From Deltaproteobacteria bacterium (GTDB lineage: Bacteria > Desulfobacterota > Binatia > UBA9968): a stretch of 41,819 bases of DNA. The notes under the pieces are model-generated. The model was not told the DNA's origin. It saw only the letters and a list, made by a program, of their open reading frames with translations, and searched no databases. Within the stretch, counting starts at the first letter, position 1. Each line of letters starts with the position of its first letter. This document shows, piece by piece, positions 1-8,206 of this stretch. Location: the NCBI GenBank assembly GCA_016210115.1, contig JACQUW010000024.1, forward strand, positions 1-41,819. The letters run 5' to 3'. A program made the position numbers and the translations under genes.

Positions 1-57
1 ATTGCGCGGGCTCGGAGAGCGGGCGGCGGCTTTCATGGTCAAGGGTGATCCTTCCAG
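1..57. repeat. Dispersed repeat, copy 1
   Basis: The first 57 bases recur at 23071-23127 with five mismatches by hand alignment. Both copies are intergenic and begin with the same 14 bases. The copy starts at the window edge, so the true left boundary is unknown. It is an interspersed intergenic repeat of unknown function. Confidence 0.75.
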
Positions 58-63
58 GTCATG

Positions 64-125
64 GTCATTCCCGCGAAAGAGGAATCCAGGGTCGGCTCTG
101 GGTTTCCGCCTGCGCGGTAACGACG
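64..125. repeat. Imperfect inverted repeat, dRS3/REP-like
   Basis: Two arms, one containing CATTCCCGCG and one containing CGCCTGCGCGG, form an imperfect inverted repeat around a short central segment. This is the pattern of the widespread 'ATTCCCGCGnAAGCGGGAATC' intergenic repeats seen in many proteobacteria. The assignment is by pattern recognition only. Confidence 0.5.
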
Positions 126-198
126 AGGGGGAAATGCATCCGGAGATGCAACCTTCTTTTAATAGCCGTCGCGGCTGGATGGGGTGCGCAATTTCAGA

Positions 199-228
199 TT
201 GACGTAAGAGCCGGTTATCGGGTACTCT
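199..228 (+). promoter_or_regulatory. Candidate sigma-70 promoter for the TctC-type gene
   Basis: TTGACG (199-204) and TACTCT (223-228) are separated by 18 bp and lie about 45 bp upstream of the start codon at 274. The -35 matches the consensus at five of six positions; the -10 is weaker. No experimental support. Confidence 0.35.
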
Positions 229-273
229 TCGCTCCGAAGCACCGACGACAAGTTAAGCCCTAATGAGGTAGTT

Positions 274-1335
274 ATGAAGAACCATTTTCTAGTAGAATCC
301 ATAGCCGCATTTTGTTTGATCATCGCCGTCTCGGCGAGTTGGTTGGGGACGCAAGCCCATGCGCAGGGCGAGCCGTTCTTCAAAGGCAAAACGATCCGGA
401 TCGTCGTCGGGTCCACGGCGGGAAATTTTTACGATCACTGGGCGCGTCTTGTAGCGCGCCACTGGGGAAGACACATTCCGGGAAATCCGGATATTATCGT
501 ACAAAACATGCCTGGGGCAGGCTCGTTGGTGGCCGCAAATTACGTTTACAACGTGGCTAAGCCGGACGGGCTGACCGTGGTGACGCCGAACAATAGCATC
601 TACCTCGAACAGCTCGTAGGCCGCAAAGAAGTGCAGTTTGATCTCCGCAAGTTTCACTGGATCGGCTCGGCGTCCCGGGACTCGATTATTTTCTACATGC
701 GCGCGGATGCCCCTTACCGGTCCGTTTCAGATTTCATAAAGACTCAGCAGCCGCCTCGATGCGGTGGCTCCGGCACAACGAGCTCGGATTACATTGTGGC
801 AAAAATTTTAGAACTGGCGCTGGGGGCAAAAATCACCACGGTTCTCGGCTACCCGGGAGGCGCCGAGGCCGATACGGCCGTGGAGAGGGGAGAGATCGTT
901 TGCCGCGCGCATACCTTATCGGCGCACTTCGGACGCGAGCCGTTCAACAGTTGGCATAAGAAAGGTTTTGATCGCCACCTGCTTCAGACCGGGCGCAAGA
1001 GAGATGCGCGGGCCGCCGAGGCGCCTACTATTTACGAGGTATTGGAAGAGCATAAGGTTCCGACCCTCAGCCGGCGTGTCGTTCAAGCGATGCTCTCCGG
1101 AGGAGAGTTCGGCCGTCCAATGATGACGACTCCCGGCACTCCCGCAGAACGGATCAGACTCTTACGAGAAGCTTACCTGAAGGCGCTGGCTGATCCTGAG
1201 CTGTTGGCCGATGCGAAGAAAGGACGGATGGAGGTAGATCCTGCGCCTGGCGAGGAAATGGAAGCTCTAGCGAAGGAGGTCTTGGATCAGCCTCCCGAGG
1301 TGATCCAACATGTAAAAAAGATCCTGGGGAATTAG
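274..1335 (+). CDS. TctC/Bug-family periplasmic solute-binding protein
   Basis: This 353-residue protein has a signal peptide (residues 1 to about 30, hydrophobic core then AHA-Q). The mature start is typical of tripartite tricarboxylate transporter receptors: FKGKTIRIVVGSTAG near residue 37, then the PGNPDIIVQNMPGAGS region near residue 70, which in this family precedes the ligand pocket. Such receptors bind carboxylates or other small organic anions in the periplasm. The start is supported by a GAGG-type ribosome site just upstream. No TctA or TctB membrane gene lies nearby, so it is an orphan receptor, which is common in Bug expansions. The ligand cannot be predicted from sequence alone. 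Confidence 0.85.
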   Translation: MKNHFLVESIAAFCLIIAVSASWLGTQAHAQGEPFFKGKTIRIVVGSTAGNFYDHWARLVARHWGRHIPGNPDIIVQNMPGAGSLVAANYVYNVAKPDGLTVVTPNNSIYLEQLVGRKEVQFDLRKFHWIGSASRDSIIFYMRADAPYRSVSDFIKTQQPPRCGGSGTTSSDYIVAKILELALGAKITTVLGYPGGAEADTAVERGEIVCRAHTLSAHFGREPFNSWHKKGFDRHLLQTGRKRDARAAEAPTIYEVLEEHKVPTLSRRVVQAMLSGGEFGRPMMTTPGTPAERIRLLREAYLKALADPELLADAKKGRMEVDPAPGEEMEALAKEVLDQPPEVIQHVKKILGN

Positions 1336-1373
1336 GATTTTCATTGCAATCAAAAAATTCGTGGTAAAAATAC

Positions 1374-1393
1374 TGGCGCGATTCATCGCGCCC
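1374..1393. terminator. GC-rich hairpin downstream of the TctC-type gene
   Basis: GGCGCGAT and ATCGCGCC form a perfect 8-bp stem with a 2-base loop, about 40 bp after the stop codon. No T-run follows, so it is not a classical intrinsic terminator. It could stabilise the 3' end or belong to an intergenic repeat. Confidence 0.35.
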
Positions 1394-1456
1394 GCAAGAC
1401 AATGGCCACAAAGACACCAAGAGAGTTTTTAGTAACATCAGAATTGGAGGTGCGCT

Positions 1457-1927
1457 ATGATAGATCGATCGCGCGGCTTACTAACCAAGCCCGGTCTCTA
1501 TTGTCTTCTTGTGATCAGTTTTGTTTTCGTATCTATACCCACGGAACTGATCCGCGCTGCTGCTTCACCGGAGAAAACGGAGGGGTTCGCCCAGGAAAAG
1601 ACAGTCCAGGGAATCCGCTACATCACCGGCGGAGTCAGTCTGGAGGAGAGAAAGTCGATGGCGGCGCGGGCGCGCGGGTACAATTTGCGGCTGACGTTTA
1701 CAGGAAAGGCCGGCCGTTATCTTGGGGACGTGAAGCTTCTCATTCAGGACGAAACCGGCAAAGAGATCCTCAATACGAATGCAGACGGACCGTGGTTCTA
1801 CATAGACTTGCCTCCAGGAAAATACACGACCAAAGCCAGCTTCAAAGGAGAGACAAAGGAGATTAAGAACCTCCTTCTAACGAAAGGCAAGAGCCTGCAA
1901 AAGTCTTTTCAGTGGCAGGTGGAGTAG
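1457..1927 (+). CDS. Small exported protein with a carboxypeptidase-regulatory-like fold
   Basis: The 156-residue product begins with a positively charged N-terminus and a hydrophobic segment (residues about 12-34), which reads as a signal peptide. The rest resembles small beta-sandwich proteins: residues about 75-156 contain GKAGRYLGDVKLLIQDETG, then GPWFYIDLPPGKYTTKASF, a pattern typical of CarboxypepD_reg-like repeats where PPG-x-Y marks a turn. A GGAGGT ribosome site lies 6 bases upstream of the ATG, fixing the start. It stands alone between a solute-binding protein and a convergent SDR gene. I cannot assign a function beyond a likely periplasmic location. Confidence 0.7.
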   Translation: MIDRSRGLLTKPGLYCLLVISFVFVSIPTELIRAAASPEKTEGFAQEKTVQGIRYITGGVSLEERKSMAARARGYNLRLTFTGKAGRYLGDVKLLIQDETGKEILNTNADGPWFYIDLPPGKYTTKASFKGETKEIKNLLLTKGKSLQKSFQWQVE

Positions 1928-1955
1928 ATCTCAGCCGCCCGGAGACAGATATGAT

Positions 1956-1981
1956 CGAGGAGCAGGCCAAATAGCTCCTCG
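1956..1981. terminator. Hairpin between convergent genes
   Basis: CGAGGAGC and GCTCCTCG form a perfect 8-bp stem with a 10-base loop. The hairpin sits between the plus-strand gene ending at 1927 and the minus-strand SDR gene ending at 2035, so it could serve as a bidirectional terminator. Only a short T-rich patch follows on the plus strand. Confidence 0.45.
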
Positions 1982-2034
1982 CTAGCGCATTTTCGCCACA
2001 AGCCGCCAATCACCGCGAACGGGGCTGGAAAGAT

Positions 2035-2769
2035 TCACCGCACGATTTCGAGCGCGCCATCTCCAGGCACAAGAAGCTTGCCCGTCCATTCCATGGGTGC
2101 CTGCGCCGCTTCAACAAAGCACTTCCCCATCATCTCCACTCCCGGCAAGCGCCGGCGCGCCTCTTCAGGAGCTTCCTCTGTGGCGACAGCCTTCCCCGGC
2201 GTTAGCGCGAGAACGCATACATTCCACTCACGCTCCTCTTCCGCGAGGTACCGAGTCAAAGCAAGCACTGCTTCCTTTGAAACGACATAGGCGCAGGAAC
2301 CGATGCTTTTGACGTTAGCGCCGCCGTAAAGATTGATGATATGGCCGGATCTCCGCGCTTCCATGCGAGGTAACGCGTGCCTGATGCAGTAAAACGGTCC
2401 TCCGAGATTCGTCTCGATCACCCGATTCCAAAATTCGGCCTGCATATCCCGAATACGCGGCCATCGCGGAGCTCCCATGGCAAAATGGGTAACGACGGCG
2501 GCGTTGTTGATCAACACGTCGATCCGGCCGAATTGATCCATGACCCGATCGATCATCGCGCGCACCTCCTCCTCACTCCGGACGTCTGTCCTCGACGCCA
2601 GAACCTCCACACCTGTTGCTCGCAGCTCATCCGAGAGCTGGCTCAAGCGCGCTGAGTCCAGGCCGACGATAACAACTCTCACGCCTTCGCAGGCCAGACT
2701 CTTTGCCGCGTACCGGCCGATCCCCTTCGTCGCTCCGGTAACGATAACGACCTTCCCCTGCAAGCTCAT
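2035..2769 (-). CDS. SDR-family NAD(P)-dependent oxidoreductase
   Basis: The 244-residue protein is a classical short-chain dehydrogenase/reductase. TGATKGIG near residue 13 is the cofactor-binding glycine motif, NNAAV is the NNAG-like structural motif, and YVVSKEAV carries the catalytic Tyr-x-x-x-Lys. The open frame extends 43 codons further upstream into the GST gene. I chose the ATG at 2769 because the protein then begins MSLQGKVVIVTG as in the family, a GAGG ribosome site precedes it, and the start falls 8 bases after the GST stop. The two genes therefore look like an operon read GST to SDR. The substrate is unknown; FabG-like acyl or hydroxy substrates are possible. Confidence 0.88.
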   Translation of the reverse strand: MSLQGKVVIVTGATKGIGRYAAKSLACEGVRVVIVGLDSARLSQLSDELRATGVEVLASRTDVRSEEEVRAMIDRVMDQFGRIDVLINNAAVVTHFAMGAPRWPRIRDMQAEFWNRVIETNLGGPFYCIRHALPRMEARRSGHIINLYGGANVKSIGSCAYVVSKEAVLALTRYLAEEEREWNVCVLALTPGKAVATEEAPEEARRRLPGVEMMGKCFVEAAQAPMEWTGKLLVPGDGALEIVR

Positions 2770-2777
2770 CAATGCCC

Positions 2778-3428
2778 TCAGGCCCTCTGATTGGCCGCAA
2801 ACCCGAGCCGGTACCCCTCCCGGGAAGTCGTGCGCTCCGCGTATTCTTGCAGCGTCGCAGAAAGCGGCACCTCCAACCGCTGCGCCCAACTGAGGCACGT
2901 CGTCAGCAGAATATCGGCGCCCGTGAAGCTGCCTCCGAGGAGAAACGGACCTTTTGACCCGAGCAGTTGATCCGCCACGCGAACCTGCTTATCGAACCCC
3001 TCACGAGCCGCCCGGACAGCATCAGCCGCTTCTCCGTAGATTCGTGCAAGCTGCGTGTGCTTTCGGATCACGTAAAGGGTATGGGCATCGAGCTCCATCA
3101 TTGTGAAGAAACACCACTCGAAATATTTGGCGCGCTCCGGAGAACCGGCGGGCGGAATCAAGCCTGCCGGCTGGCCGTAAGTCTCGGCCAGGTAGGTGAC
3201 GATGGCGGCGCTTTCGGCCAGAGTTAAATCACCGTCTTGCAATAACGGAATTTTCTGCCTGGGGTTCAGCCCCGTAAATTCCGCTGTTTGCGTCTCACCC
3301 GTGCGCGACCCGATTGGCCGCATCTCATATGCAATTCCAAGCTCGTGAAGCATCCAGTGCGCCCGCAGAGTGCGCGCCGTCCCGGCCCCCCACAAGATAC
3401 GACGTGACGTTTCGTTTTTTTCCGTCAT
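2778..3428 (-). CDS. Glutathione S-transferase family protein
   Basis: The 216-residue product has an N-terminal thioredoxin-like GST domain (WGAGTARTLRAHWMLHELG, then NPRQKIPLLQDGDLTLAESAAI, which holds the cis-Pro and the glutathione-binding Glu-Ser). An all-helical C-terminal domain with FLLGGSFTGADILL follows, as in canonical GSTs. The open frame begins 24 codons upstream, but AAGGAGGA lies 7 bases before the ATG at 3428, which fixes the start. It is the promoter-proximal gene of a pair with the downstream SDR. Likely roles are detoxification or glutathione-dependent isomerisation in the cytoplasm; the substrate is not predictable. Confidence 0.88.
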   Translation of the reverse strand: MTEKNETSRRILWGAGTARTLRAHWMLHELGIAYEMRPIGSRTGETQTAEFTGLNPRQKIPLLQDGDLTLAESAAIVTYLAETYGQPAGLIPPAGSPERAKYFEWCFFTMMELDAHTLYVIRKHTQLARIYGEAADAVRAAREGFDKQVRVADQLLGSKGPFLLGGSFTGADILLTTCLSWAQRLEVPLSATLQEYAERTTSREGYRLGFAANQRA

Positions 3429-3691
3429 GGGAAATCCTCCTTTTCGCGACTTTTTCGCGCGGTCAATTCTTATCAGATTAGTTTTCCGGCCGCGAGGCAT
3501 AAGCTGTGCTTTTTATTTTTTCGCCTATTCGTTCTGTTGTCGTCTGCAGTATCTCCGTAACGCGTCCGTGCTGAGCGCCCCGAAGGACGAATACCATTTT
3601 TCAGTAGCCTGCCGGCGCCCCGGAGCTTGACACGACCTTCCGATCCAAATAACGTAACGCCCCGATCCCGGCTGTTTCGCGATGGGTAGTT

Positions 3692-4906
3692 TTGATGATG
3701 AATTCTGACCGAGCGCCGCCGCTGTCCGGTTACCGCGTGTTGGACCTGGCGGGACCCTTGGCGTCCCATTGCGTGAAGCTCCTTGCTGACATGGGGGCGG
3801 ATGTCGTGAAGGTAGAGCCGCCCGGCGGTGATGAAGCGCGCCGGATTCCACCGTTCAAAAACGACCTGCCGCACCCCGAGAAGAGCCTTTATTTTCTCCA
3901 CTACAATACCAACAAGCGCGGCATCACTTTGAATCTCTCTTCGCCTGACGGCCGGGCGATTTTTTTGCAGCTTGCCCGATCCGCCGATGTCGTGGTCGAA
4001 ACGCTTCCTCCCGGGCGGATGGACGAGTTAGGGCTGGGTTACAGCGTACTTCGCGGCGATAAGCCGGGTCTGGTGATGGCATCGATTACCCCATTTGGAC
4101 AGACGGGTCCGTGGCGCGATTACAAAGCCACGGACATCGCTGGACTGGCGCTCAGCAATCTCATGATCCTTGCGGGAGAACCCGGCGAGCCTCCGTTGCA
4201 GGCTCCGGGCGAGCTCGCGTACGGGATGGCCTCGACTTACGGCGCTCTGGGCATCGCGATTGCGCTTTATCACCGAATGGAGACCGGCGAAGGCCAGCAT
4301 ATCGACGTCTCCATGCACGAGTGCGCGGCGCACATCGCGGGATACTTCATCCCGCACTATAGCTCCACGGGCGCGAAGCCGAGCCGCGCGTCGCGCAAAG
4401 GGGAGGAAACAGATCTTTACGATCCGTATCCTACAAAGAACGGCTACGTGCGAATATTTATCATCCCCGCAGAGCAGTGGCGCCGCCTCGTGGACTGGAT
4501 GGGCCGGCCCGAGCCGATTGCCGATGCGGCATTTGAGAAAATGGAATACCGCCGGCAGCACCCGGAACCTGTTCACAAGGCCGTCTCGGAATTCTGCATG
4601 CGCCACACCAAAGAGGAGCTTTACGATGAGGGACAGCGGCGGCGCATCAGCGTGACTCCGATCAACACGGTCAAAGAGTTTATCGAGAGCCCTCACACCA
4701 AGGCACGGCAGATTTTCATTCCTATGGAGCATCCGGCAGTTGGCAAATACCTCCATTACGGGCCGGTTCCAAAGCTGAGCCAAACGCCGGGTCGAATAAC
4801 CAGAACGGCACCGCTTATAGGCGAACATAATGAAGAGATCTACTGCGGCGAGCTTGGCCTTTCCAAAGAGGATCTGCTCGGATTAAATGCCGCCGGTGTG
4901 ATCTAG
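3692..4906 (+). CDS. Family III CoA-transferase homologue lacking the catalytic Asp (CaiB/BaiF family)
   Basis: This 404-residue protein has the full CaiB/BaiF layout: the N-terminal LADMGADVVKVEPPGGD motif (about 31-47), NTNKRGITLNL (about 72-82), SITPFGQTGPW (131-141) and the YHRMETGEGQHIDVSM segment. Family III enzymes form an acyl-aspartyl anhydride on an Asp (Asp169 of formyl-CoA transferase), 18 residues before the conserved Arg of the [YH]HR segment. Here that position is Tyr177, with no Asp nearby. The next gene encodes a homologue with Asp at this position, so this is probably the non-catalytic partner of a heteromeric enzyme, comparable to two-subunit BbsEF-type transferases. An enzyme with altered chemistry is the alternative. 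Confidence 0.85.
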   Translation: MMMNSDRAPPLSGYRVLDLAGPLASHCVKLLADMGADVVKVEPPGGDEARRIPPFKNDLPHPEKSLYFLHYNTNKRGITLNLSSPDGRAIFLQLARSADVVVETLPPGRMDELGLGYSVLRGDKPGLVMASITPFGQTGPWRDYKATDIAGLALSNLMILAGEPGEPPLQAPGELAYGMASTYGALGIAIALYHRMETGEGQHIDVSMHECAAHIAGYFIPHYSSTGAKPSRASRKGEETDLYDPYPTKNGYVRIFIIPAEQWRRLVDWMGRPEPIADAAFEKMEYRRQHPEPVHKAVSEFCMRHTKEELYDEGQRRRISVTPINTVKEFIESPHTKARQIFIPMEHPAVGKYLHYGPVPKLSQTPGRITRTAPLIGEHNEEIYCGELGLSKEDLLGLNAAGVI

Positions 4907-4917
4907 ACGGCATCCGC

Positions 4918-4938
4918 AAAACTCCTCCAGAGTTTTTT
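4918..4938 (+). terminator. AT-rich hairpin with T-run between the two CoA-transferase genes
   Basis: AAAACTC (4918-4924) and GAGTTTT (4930-4936) form a 7-bp stem with a 5-base loop followed by further T residues. It resembles a weak intrinsic terminator and sits in the 79-bp gap between two genes expected to work together. It could lower expression of the downstream gene without separating the operon. Confidence 0.4.
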
Positions 4939-4985
4939 GCCGAAGCACCTCGCCGGAGCGGCCTCAGGGAACGGGAGAACTGACG

Positions 4986-6194
4986 ATGTCAAAGCTTCCA
5001 TTGGAAGGGATCCAGGTCCTGGAACTAACCACCGGAGCGGCCGGTCCTACGGTAGCGCGAGTGCTGTGCGAGTTTGGGGCTGAAGTTATCCGGGCAGAAA
5101 CTCGTCTCCGCGGAGACGGTCACAGGGGCGAAGACCCAAAGAAATGGAACAAAAAGCCGGACTTCGTGAAGCTTCACAGAGGAAAGAAATCATTCACGGT
5201 GAACATGAAAACGGAGAAAGGCCGCGAGTTGGTCAAGGAGCTGGCCAAAAAGTGCGACGTGCTGGTAGAAAACTACGCCCTGGGCGTTCTGGAAAAGTGG
5301 GGTTTGGATTACCCGCAGCTCAAAGAATTGAATCCGTCCTGCATTCTCATCCGCGTCAAGGGACTGGGCTGTACGGGTCCGCATGCTGCGGATTTGACCT
5401 GGGGCCCGAACGTGGGGAACGTCATGGGGAGCACCTACCTATGGAACTATCCTGGAGCCTCCACGGCGACGGCGGAGCCAAGAAGCCAGCATCCCGATTT
5501 CATGGGCGGAGTTACAGGCGCCTTTGCCGTCGTGCTCGCCCTGATCGATCGTAAAAAGACCGGCCGCGCGCAATGGATCGATAACGCGCAGCTCGAAGTC
5601 GGTGCCTCTCTGCTGGGGCCTAAATACCTGGACTTTTTCGTCAATGGCCGTGATCCTCGACCTCAGGGGAACCGGAGCCTGGTGGCAGCGCCTTACGGCG
5701 CTTACAGGTGCAAGGGCGAGGACCGCTGGTGCGCCATTGCCGTCTACACCCAAGATGAATGGGAGCGCTTTTCCGGTTTACTCGAGACTTCGGGTCTAGA
5801 CCGCAACGGCAAATTTGCGACGCAGCTCGAGCGCGTGCGCGAAACCGAACAGCTAAACCGCTGGGTTGAGCAGTGGACCAGCCGGCGCGACGCTTACGAG
5901 GTAATGGAGCAGTTGCAAGCGATCGGCGTCTGCGCGGCTGTGGTTCAGGATGTGGAAGACCAATTCAAGCGCGACCCCCAGTATGCCGCGCGAGGCTTCC
6001 TCGTGAAGATCAAGGAGCCGGAAGCGGGAGAAGTCGCGACCGAGGGTATTCCCGTCCGGCTGTCCGAAACCCCAGGAAGGATACGGGGGCCCGCCCCCCT
6101 CATGGGCGAGCACACAAACGAGATAGCCCGCCAGGTGCTTGGACTCAGCGAAGAGCAGATCAAAGCTTTGGAAGAAGAAGGCGTGTTGACTTAA
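4986..6194 (+). CDS. Family III CoA-transferase with catalytic Asp (CaiB/BaiF family)
   Basis: The 402-residue protein shows the family III fold: VLCEFGAEVIRAE near residues 26-38, KKSFTVNMKTEKGR (67-80), LIRVKGLGCTGP (121-132) and DRKKTGRAQWIDNAQLE. Asp171, in HPDFMGG, lies exactly 18 residues before the conserved Arg of DRKKTG and matches the nucleophilic Asp169 of formyl-CoA transferase. It should move CoA between a CoA-ester and a carboxylate in the cytoplasm. It follows the Asp-less homologue and precedes a crotonase-fold gene, which suggests activation of an organic acid followed by beta-oxidation-type chemistry. No strong ribosome site is visible. The substrate is unknown. Confidence 0.88.
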   Translation: MSKLPLEGIQVLELTTGAAGPTVARVLCEFGAEVIRAETRLRGDGHRGEDPKKWNKKPDFVKLHRGKKSFTVNMKTEKGRELVKELAKKCDVLVENYALGVLEKWGLDYPQLKELNPSCILIRVKGLGCTGPHAADLTWGPNVGNVMGSTYLWNYPGASTATAEPRSQHPDFMGGVTGAFAVVLALIDRKKTGRAQWIDNAQLEVGASLLGPKYLDFFVNGRDPRPQGNRSLVAAPYGAYRCKGEDRWCAIAVYTQDEWERFSGLLETSGLDRNGKFATQLERVRETEQLNRWVEQWTSRRDAYEVMEQLQAIGVCAAVVQDVEDQFKRDPQYAARGFLVKIKEPEAGEVATEGIPVRLSETPGRIRGPAPLMGEHTNEIARQVLGLSEEQIKALEEEGVLT

Positions 6195-6232
6195 AAGCTA
6201 AGCGCATGGCGCTAGAAGAGGGAGATCAAATT

Positions 6233-7048
6233 ATGGCCGAGCTTGTCATTTACGAAAAACGAGAACCTCACACAGCGATCATTCAGCTCAATCGCCCGGA
6301 GAAAAAAAACGCGATCAGCCGAGATCTCTACTGGGCCCTGGAAGAGTCGTGGCAAAAAGCGAAGCAAGATGACGACGTTTGGACGATCATCCTTACCGGC
6401 TCCGGTGATTCGTTCTGCGCCGGGGGCGATCTTAAAGAGAACCTCGCATCCGCGCGCGGCGAAATGGAAGGTCCGCGCTCGGGACCTCGCCAATACGCGA
6501 ATCTTCGCGCGCTCGACCTTAATAAACCGATCATCGCCGCGATCAACGGCTATGCGGTGGGCGGGGGCTTCAGTCTAGCGCTGGCCTGTGACATTCGTTA
6601 TTGCGTTCCCGCGGCGAAGTTCGGTTGTTCGGAGGTGCGTTGGTCGCATATGGCCGCCTGGCCGTCATATGTCTGCACTCTGCCCCTGGGCTGGGCTTTC
6701 TGGTTCGCGTTCACGGGCCAGACCGTCGATTCCGAGACGGCTTTCCGCCTCGGCCTGTTACAGAAAATCTGCGAACCGGATAAGCTGATCGACGACTGTC
6801 TGGAGTTATGCGCAATCATCAATCGGAACGGAAAATTAATCTCCGCCCATACGAAGGAGTACATTTACAAGCTGTTGTACGAGATCCAGGGATGGGAGGA
6901 AGGATTCAAACTCCACAGGGAATACTATCAGCACCTGCGGCAAAGTAAGGACTACGACGAAGGATCTGCTGCCTTCAGCGAGAAACGAAAGCCGGAATTT
7001 AGCGCCACCTATTACGATAAGAACAACAAGCCGCCAGGGGTGTCATAA
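6233..7048 (+). CDS. Enoyl-CoA hydratase/isomerase family protein
   Basis: The 271-residue crotonase-fold protein has the oxyanion-hole segments SFCAGGDLKE (60-69) and INGYAVGGGF (104-113). In rat enoyl-CoA hydratase the catalytic acids are Glu144 and Glu164, 20 residues apart. Here the matching positions are Ser114 and Glu134, so one acid is missing and simple hydratase activity is doubtful. Isomerase, hydrolase or C-C lyase chemistry fits as well. The frame is open far upstream, overlapping the CoA-transferase. I chose the ATG at 6233 because GAGGGAG lies 7-8 bases upstream and the protein then starts as family members do; an ATG at 6206 is the alternative. It is the third gene of the CoA-transferase operon. 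Confidence 0.85.
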   Translation: MAELVIYEKREPHTAIIQLNRPEKKNAISRDLYWALEESWQKAKQDDDVWTIILTGSGDSFCAGGDLKENLASARGEMEGPRSGPRQYANLRALDLNKPIIAAINGYAVGGGFSLALACDIRYCVPAAKFGCSEVRWSHMAAWPSYVCTLPLGWAFWFAFTGQTVDSETAFRLGLLQKICEPDKLIDDCLELCAIINRNGKLISAHTKEYIYKLLYEIQGWEEGFKLHREYYQHLRQSKDYDEGSAAFSEKRKPEFSATYYDKNNKPPGVS

Positions 7049-7102
7049 CCGGGCGGTGTGTTCCCTCGGCCTAGCATCGCTGTTAGGCGAATCGTCGACG
7101 CT

Positions 7103-8206
7103 TTATGAGTTTAACGGTCCACACCTGGGACAACTTTTCGGATGACAGGCGCAGCAATAGGTTTTGCCACACCCGAGGCAAGGGCCAAAGCATTGCCGGC
7201 ATAGGATATGGAGTCGGTCGTCGCAAACGTAGTGGCCTTTCCTCGGGTAGAAACAGGCTTCACAAGGAAGAGGATCGAGAGATTTCAACAAGGGATTGTA
7301 AGTGAGAGGAAATCGCCTCGCCTCCTTTCGTCTCCTCACTAAAAGCCAAAAAACCGGGCTGGTCACTTCAACGCGAATAAATGAGATGGGTTCAATTCGC
7401 AGATCGACGCTGAATTTCCCGATCAGGTCTTGAATTTTGCCTTCCAGCTCCCTCTCGATCGCCTCGATCCTGCCTAGAGTTTTTTCCTTCTCCTCGGCGG
7501 CGCTCACCTTTTTTTGCAGCGATTGGCGGTGCTCGTGAATGAGAGTCTGGTAATAGTCGTGAACCCTTTGGATATCTCGGTTCATCCTGCGCTCCAGGCT
7601 TTGCAGAAACTCCCGTAGCATCTCCTTGACGATCTCCGTCTGAGCGCGCCACAACGTTTTCAAAACCCTCTCGTCGCTTTCTCGCTCGGCCTCTCCCGGA
7701 GGTTCCGCGAAGCAACGGGTGACGAGGTCAAGAATGTCGGGCGTTGTTTTCTGCACCGAGAGGTTCAGCTCGTTTATCAGGCAGGAAAGAATGCCTTCTT
7801 GCCGATCATCTGAGAGGGCCAAATATTTGCAATAGCCTAAGAGATAAGAGAGGAGCTTCTCTTCCTTCCGCTCCACACGAAAAACGGCATTGTGGAAGAC
7901 CACCTTTTTGTCCAGATGCTCTTCAAGTTTCTCGATCCTCACAAGTGGCGGCGTGAATCCCACCGTGGAGAATTTTCCCCGGTCGCCTATGAGCCTGGCC
8001 ATTTTCTTGAGGATCTCTGAATTATAAGAGACAGAAAGCCCTTCGCCGCTGTTCCCTGAAAAAGAGAGGTTGGCATGTTCCGGGATCTCCAATAGCCTGG
8101 CCACCTCAGCGGGAAGAAGCACCTCTAGACCGTCCGGGCTTGGCTCCACAACACCGCCGCTCTCAGCGAGCAGATGCCTGGTAAAATCAGGAAGTGACGA
8201 TCTCAA
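7103..8206 (-). CDS. Uncharacterised coiled-coil protein with a C-terminal cysteine-rich zinc-binding region, coupled to a SNF2 helicase
   Basis: I do not recognise this 367-residue family. Residues about 200-270 (many Glu, Lys, Arg, Gln, with EMLREFLQSLERRMNRDIQ) are predicted coiled coil. The last 55 residues hold about a dozen cysteines in CxxC-type pairs, including CEAC, CLGC and CPRC, plus histidines, and probably bind two or more zinc ions. The N-terminal third is a globular domain with no recognised motif. Translation starts at a TTG inside TTGA, sharing bases with the helicase stop, so the two proteins are translationally coupled and probably made in fixed ratio. An adaptor or nucleic-acid-binding subunit for the helicase is an inference. 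Confidence 0.75.
   Translation of the reverse strand: MRSSLPDFTRHLLAESGGVVEPSPDGLEVLLPAEVARLLEIPEHANLSFSGNSGEGLSVSYNSEILKKMARLIGDRGKFSTVGFTPPLVRIEKLEEHLDKKVVFHNAVFRVERKEEKLLSYLLGYCKYLALSDDRQEGILSCLINELNLSVQKTTPDILDLVTRCFAEPPGEAERESDERVLKTLWRAQTEIVKEMLREFLQSLERRMNRDIQRVHDYYQTLIHEHRQSLQKKVSAAEEKEKTLGRIEAIERELEGKIQDLIGKFSVDLRIEPISFIRVEVTSPVFWLLVRRRKEARRFPLTYNPLLKSLDPLPCEACFYPRKGHYVCDDRLHILCRQCFGPCLGCGKTYCCACHPKSCPRCGPLNS

Noticed and set aside
4028..4828. Long open frame on the minus strand, 266 codons
   Set aside because: It lies opposite the CoA-transferase gene with clear family motifs. The translation is rich in Arg/His and has no recognisable motif or ribosome site.
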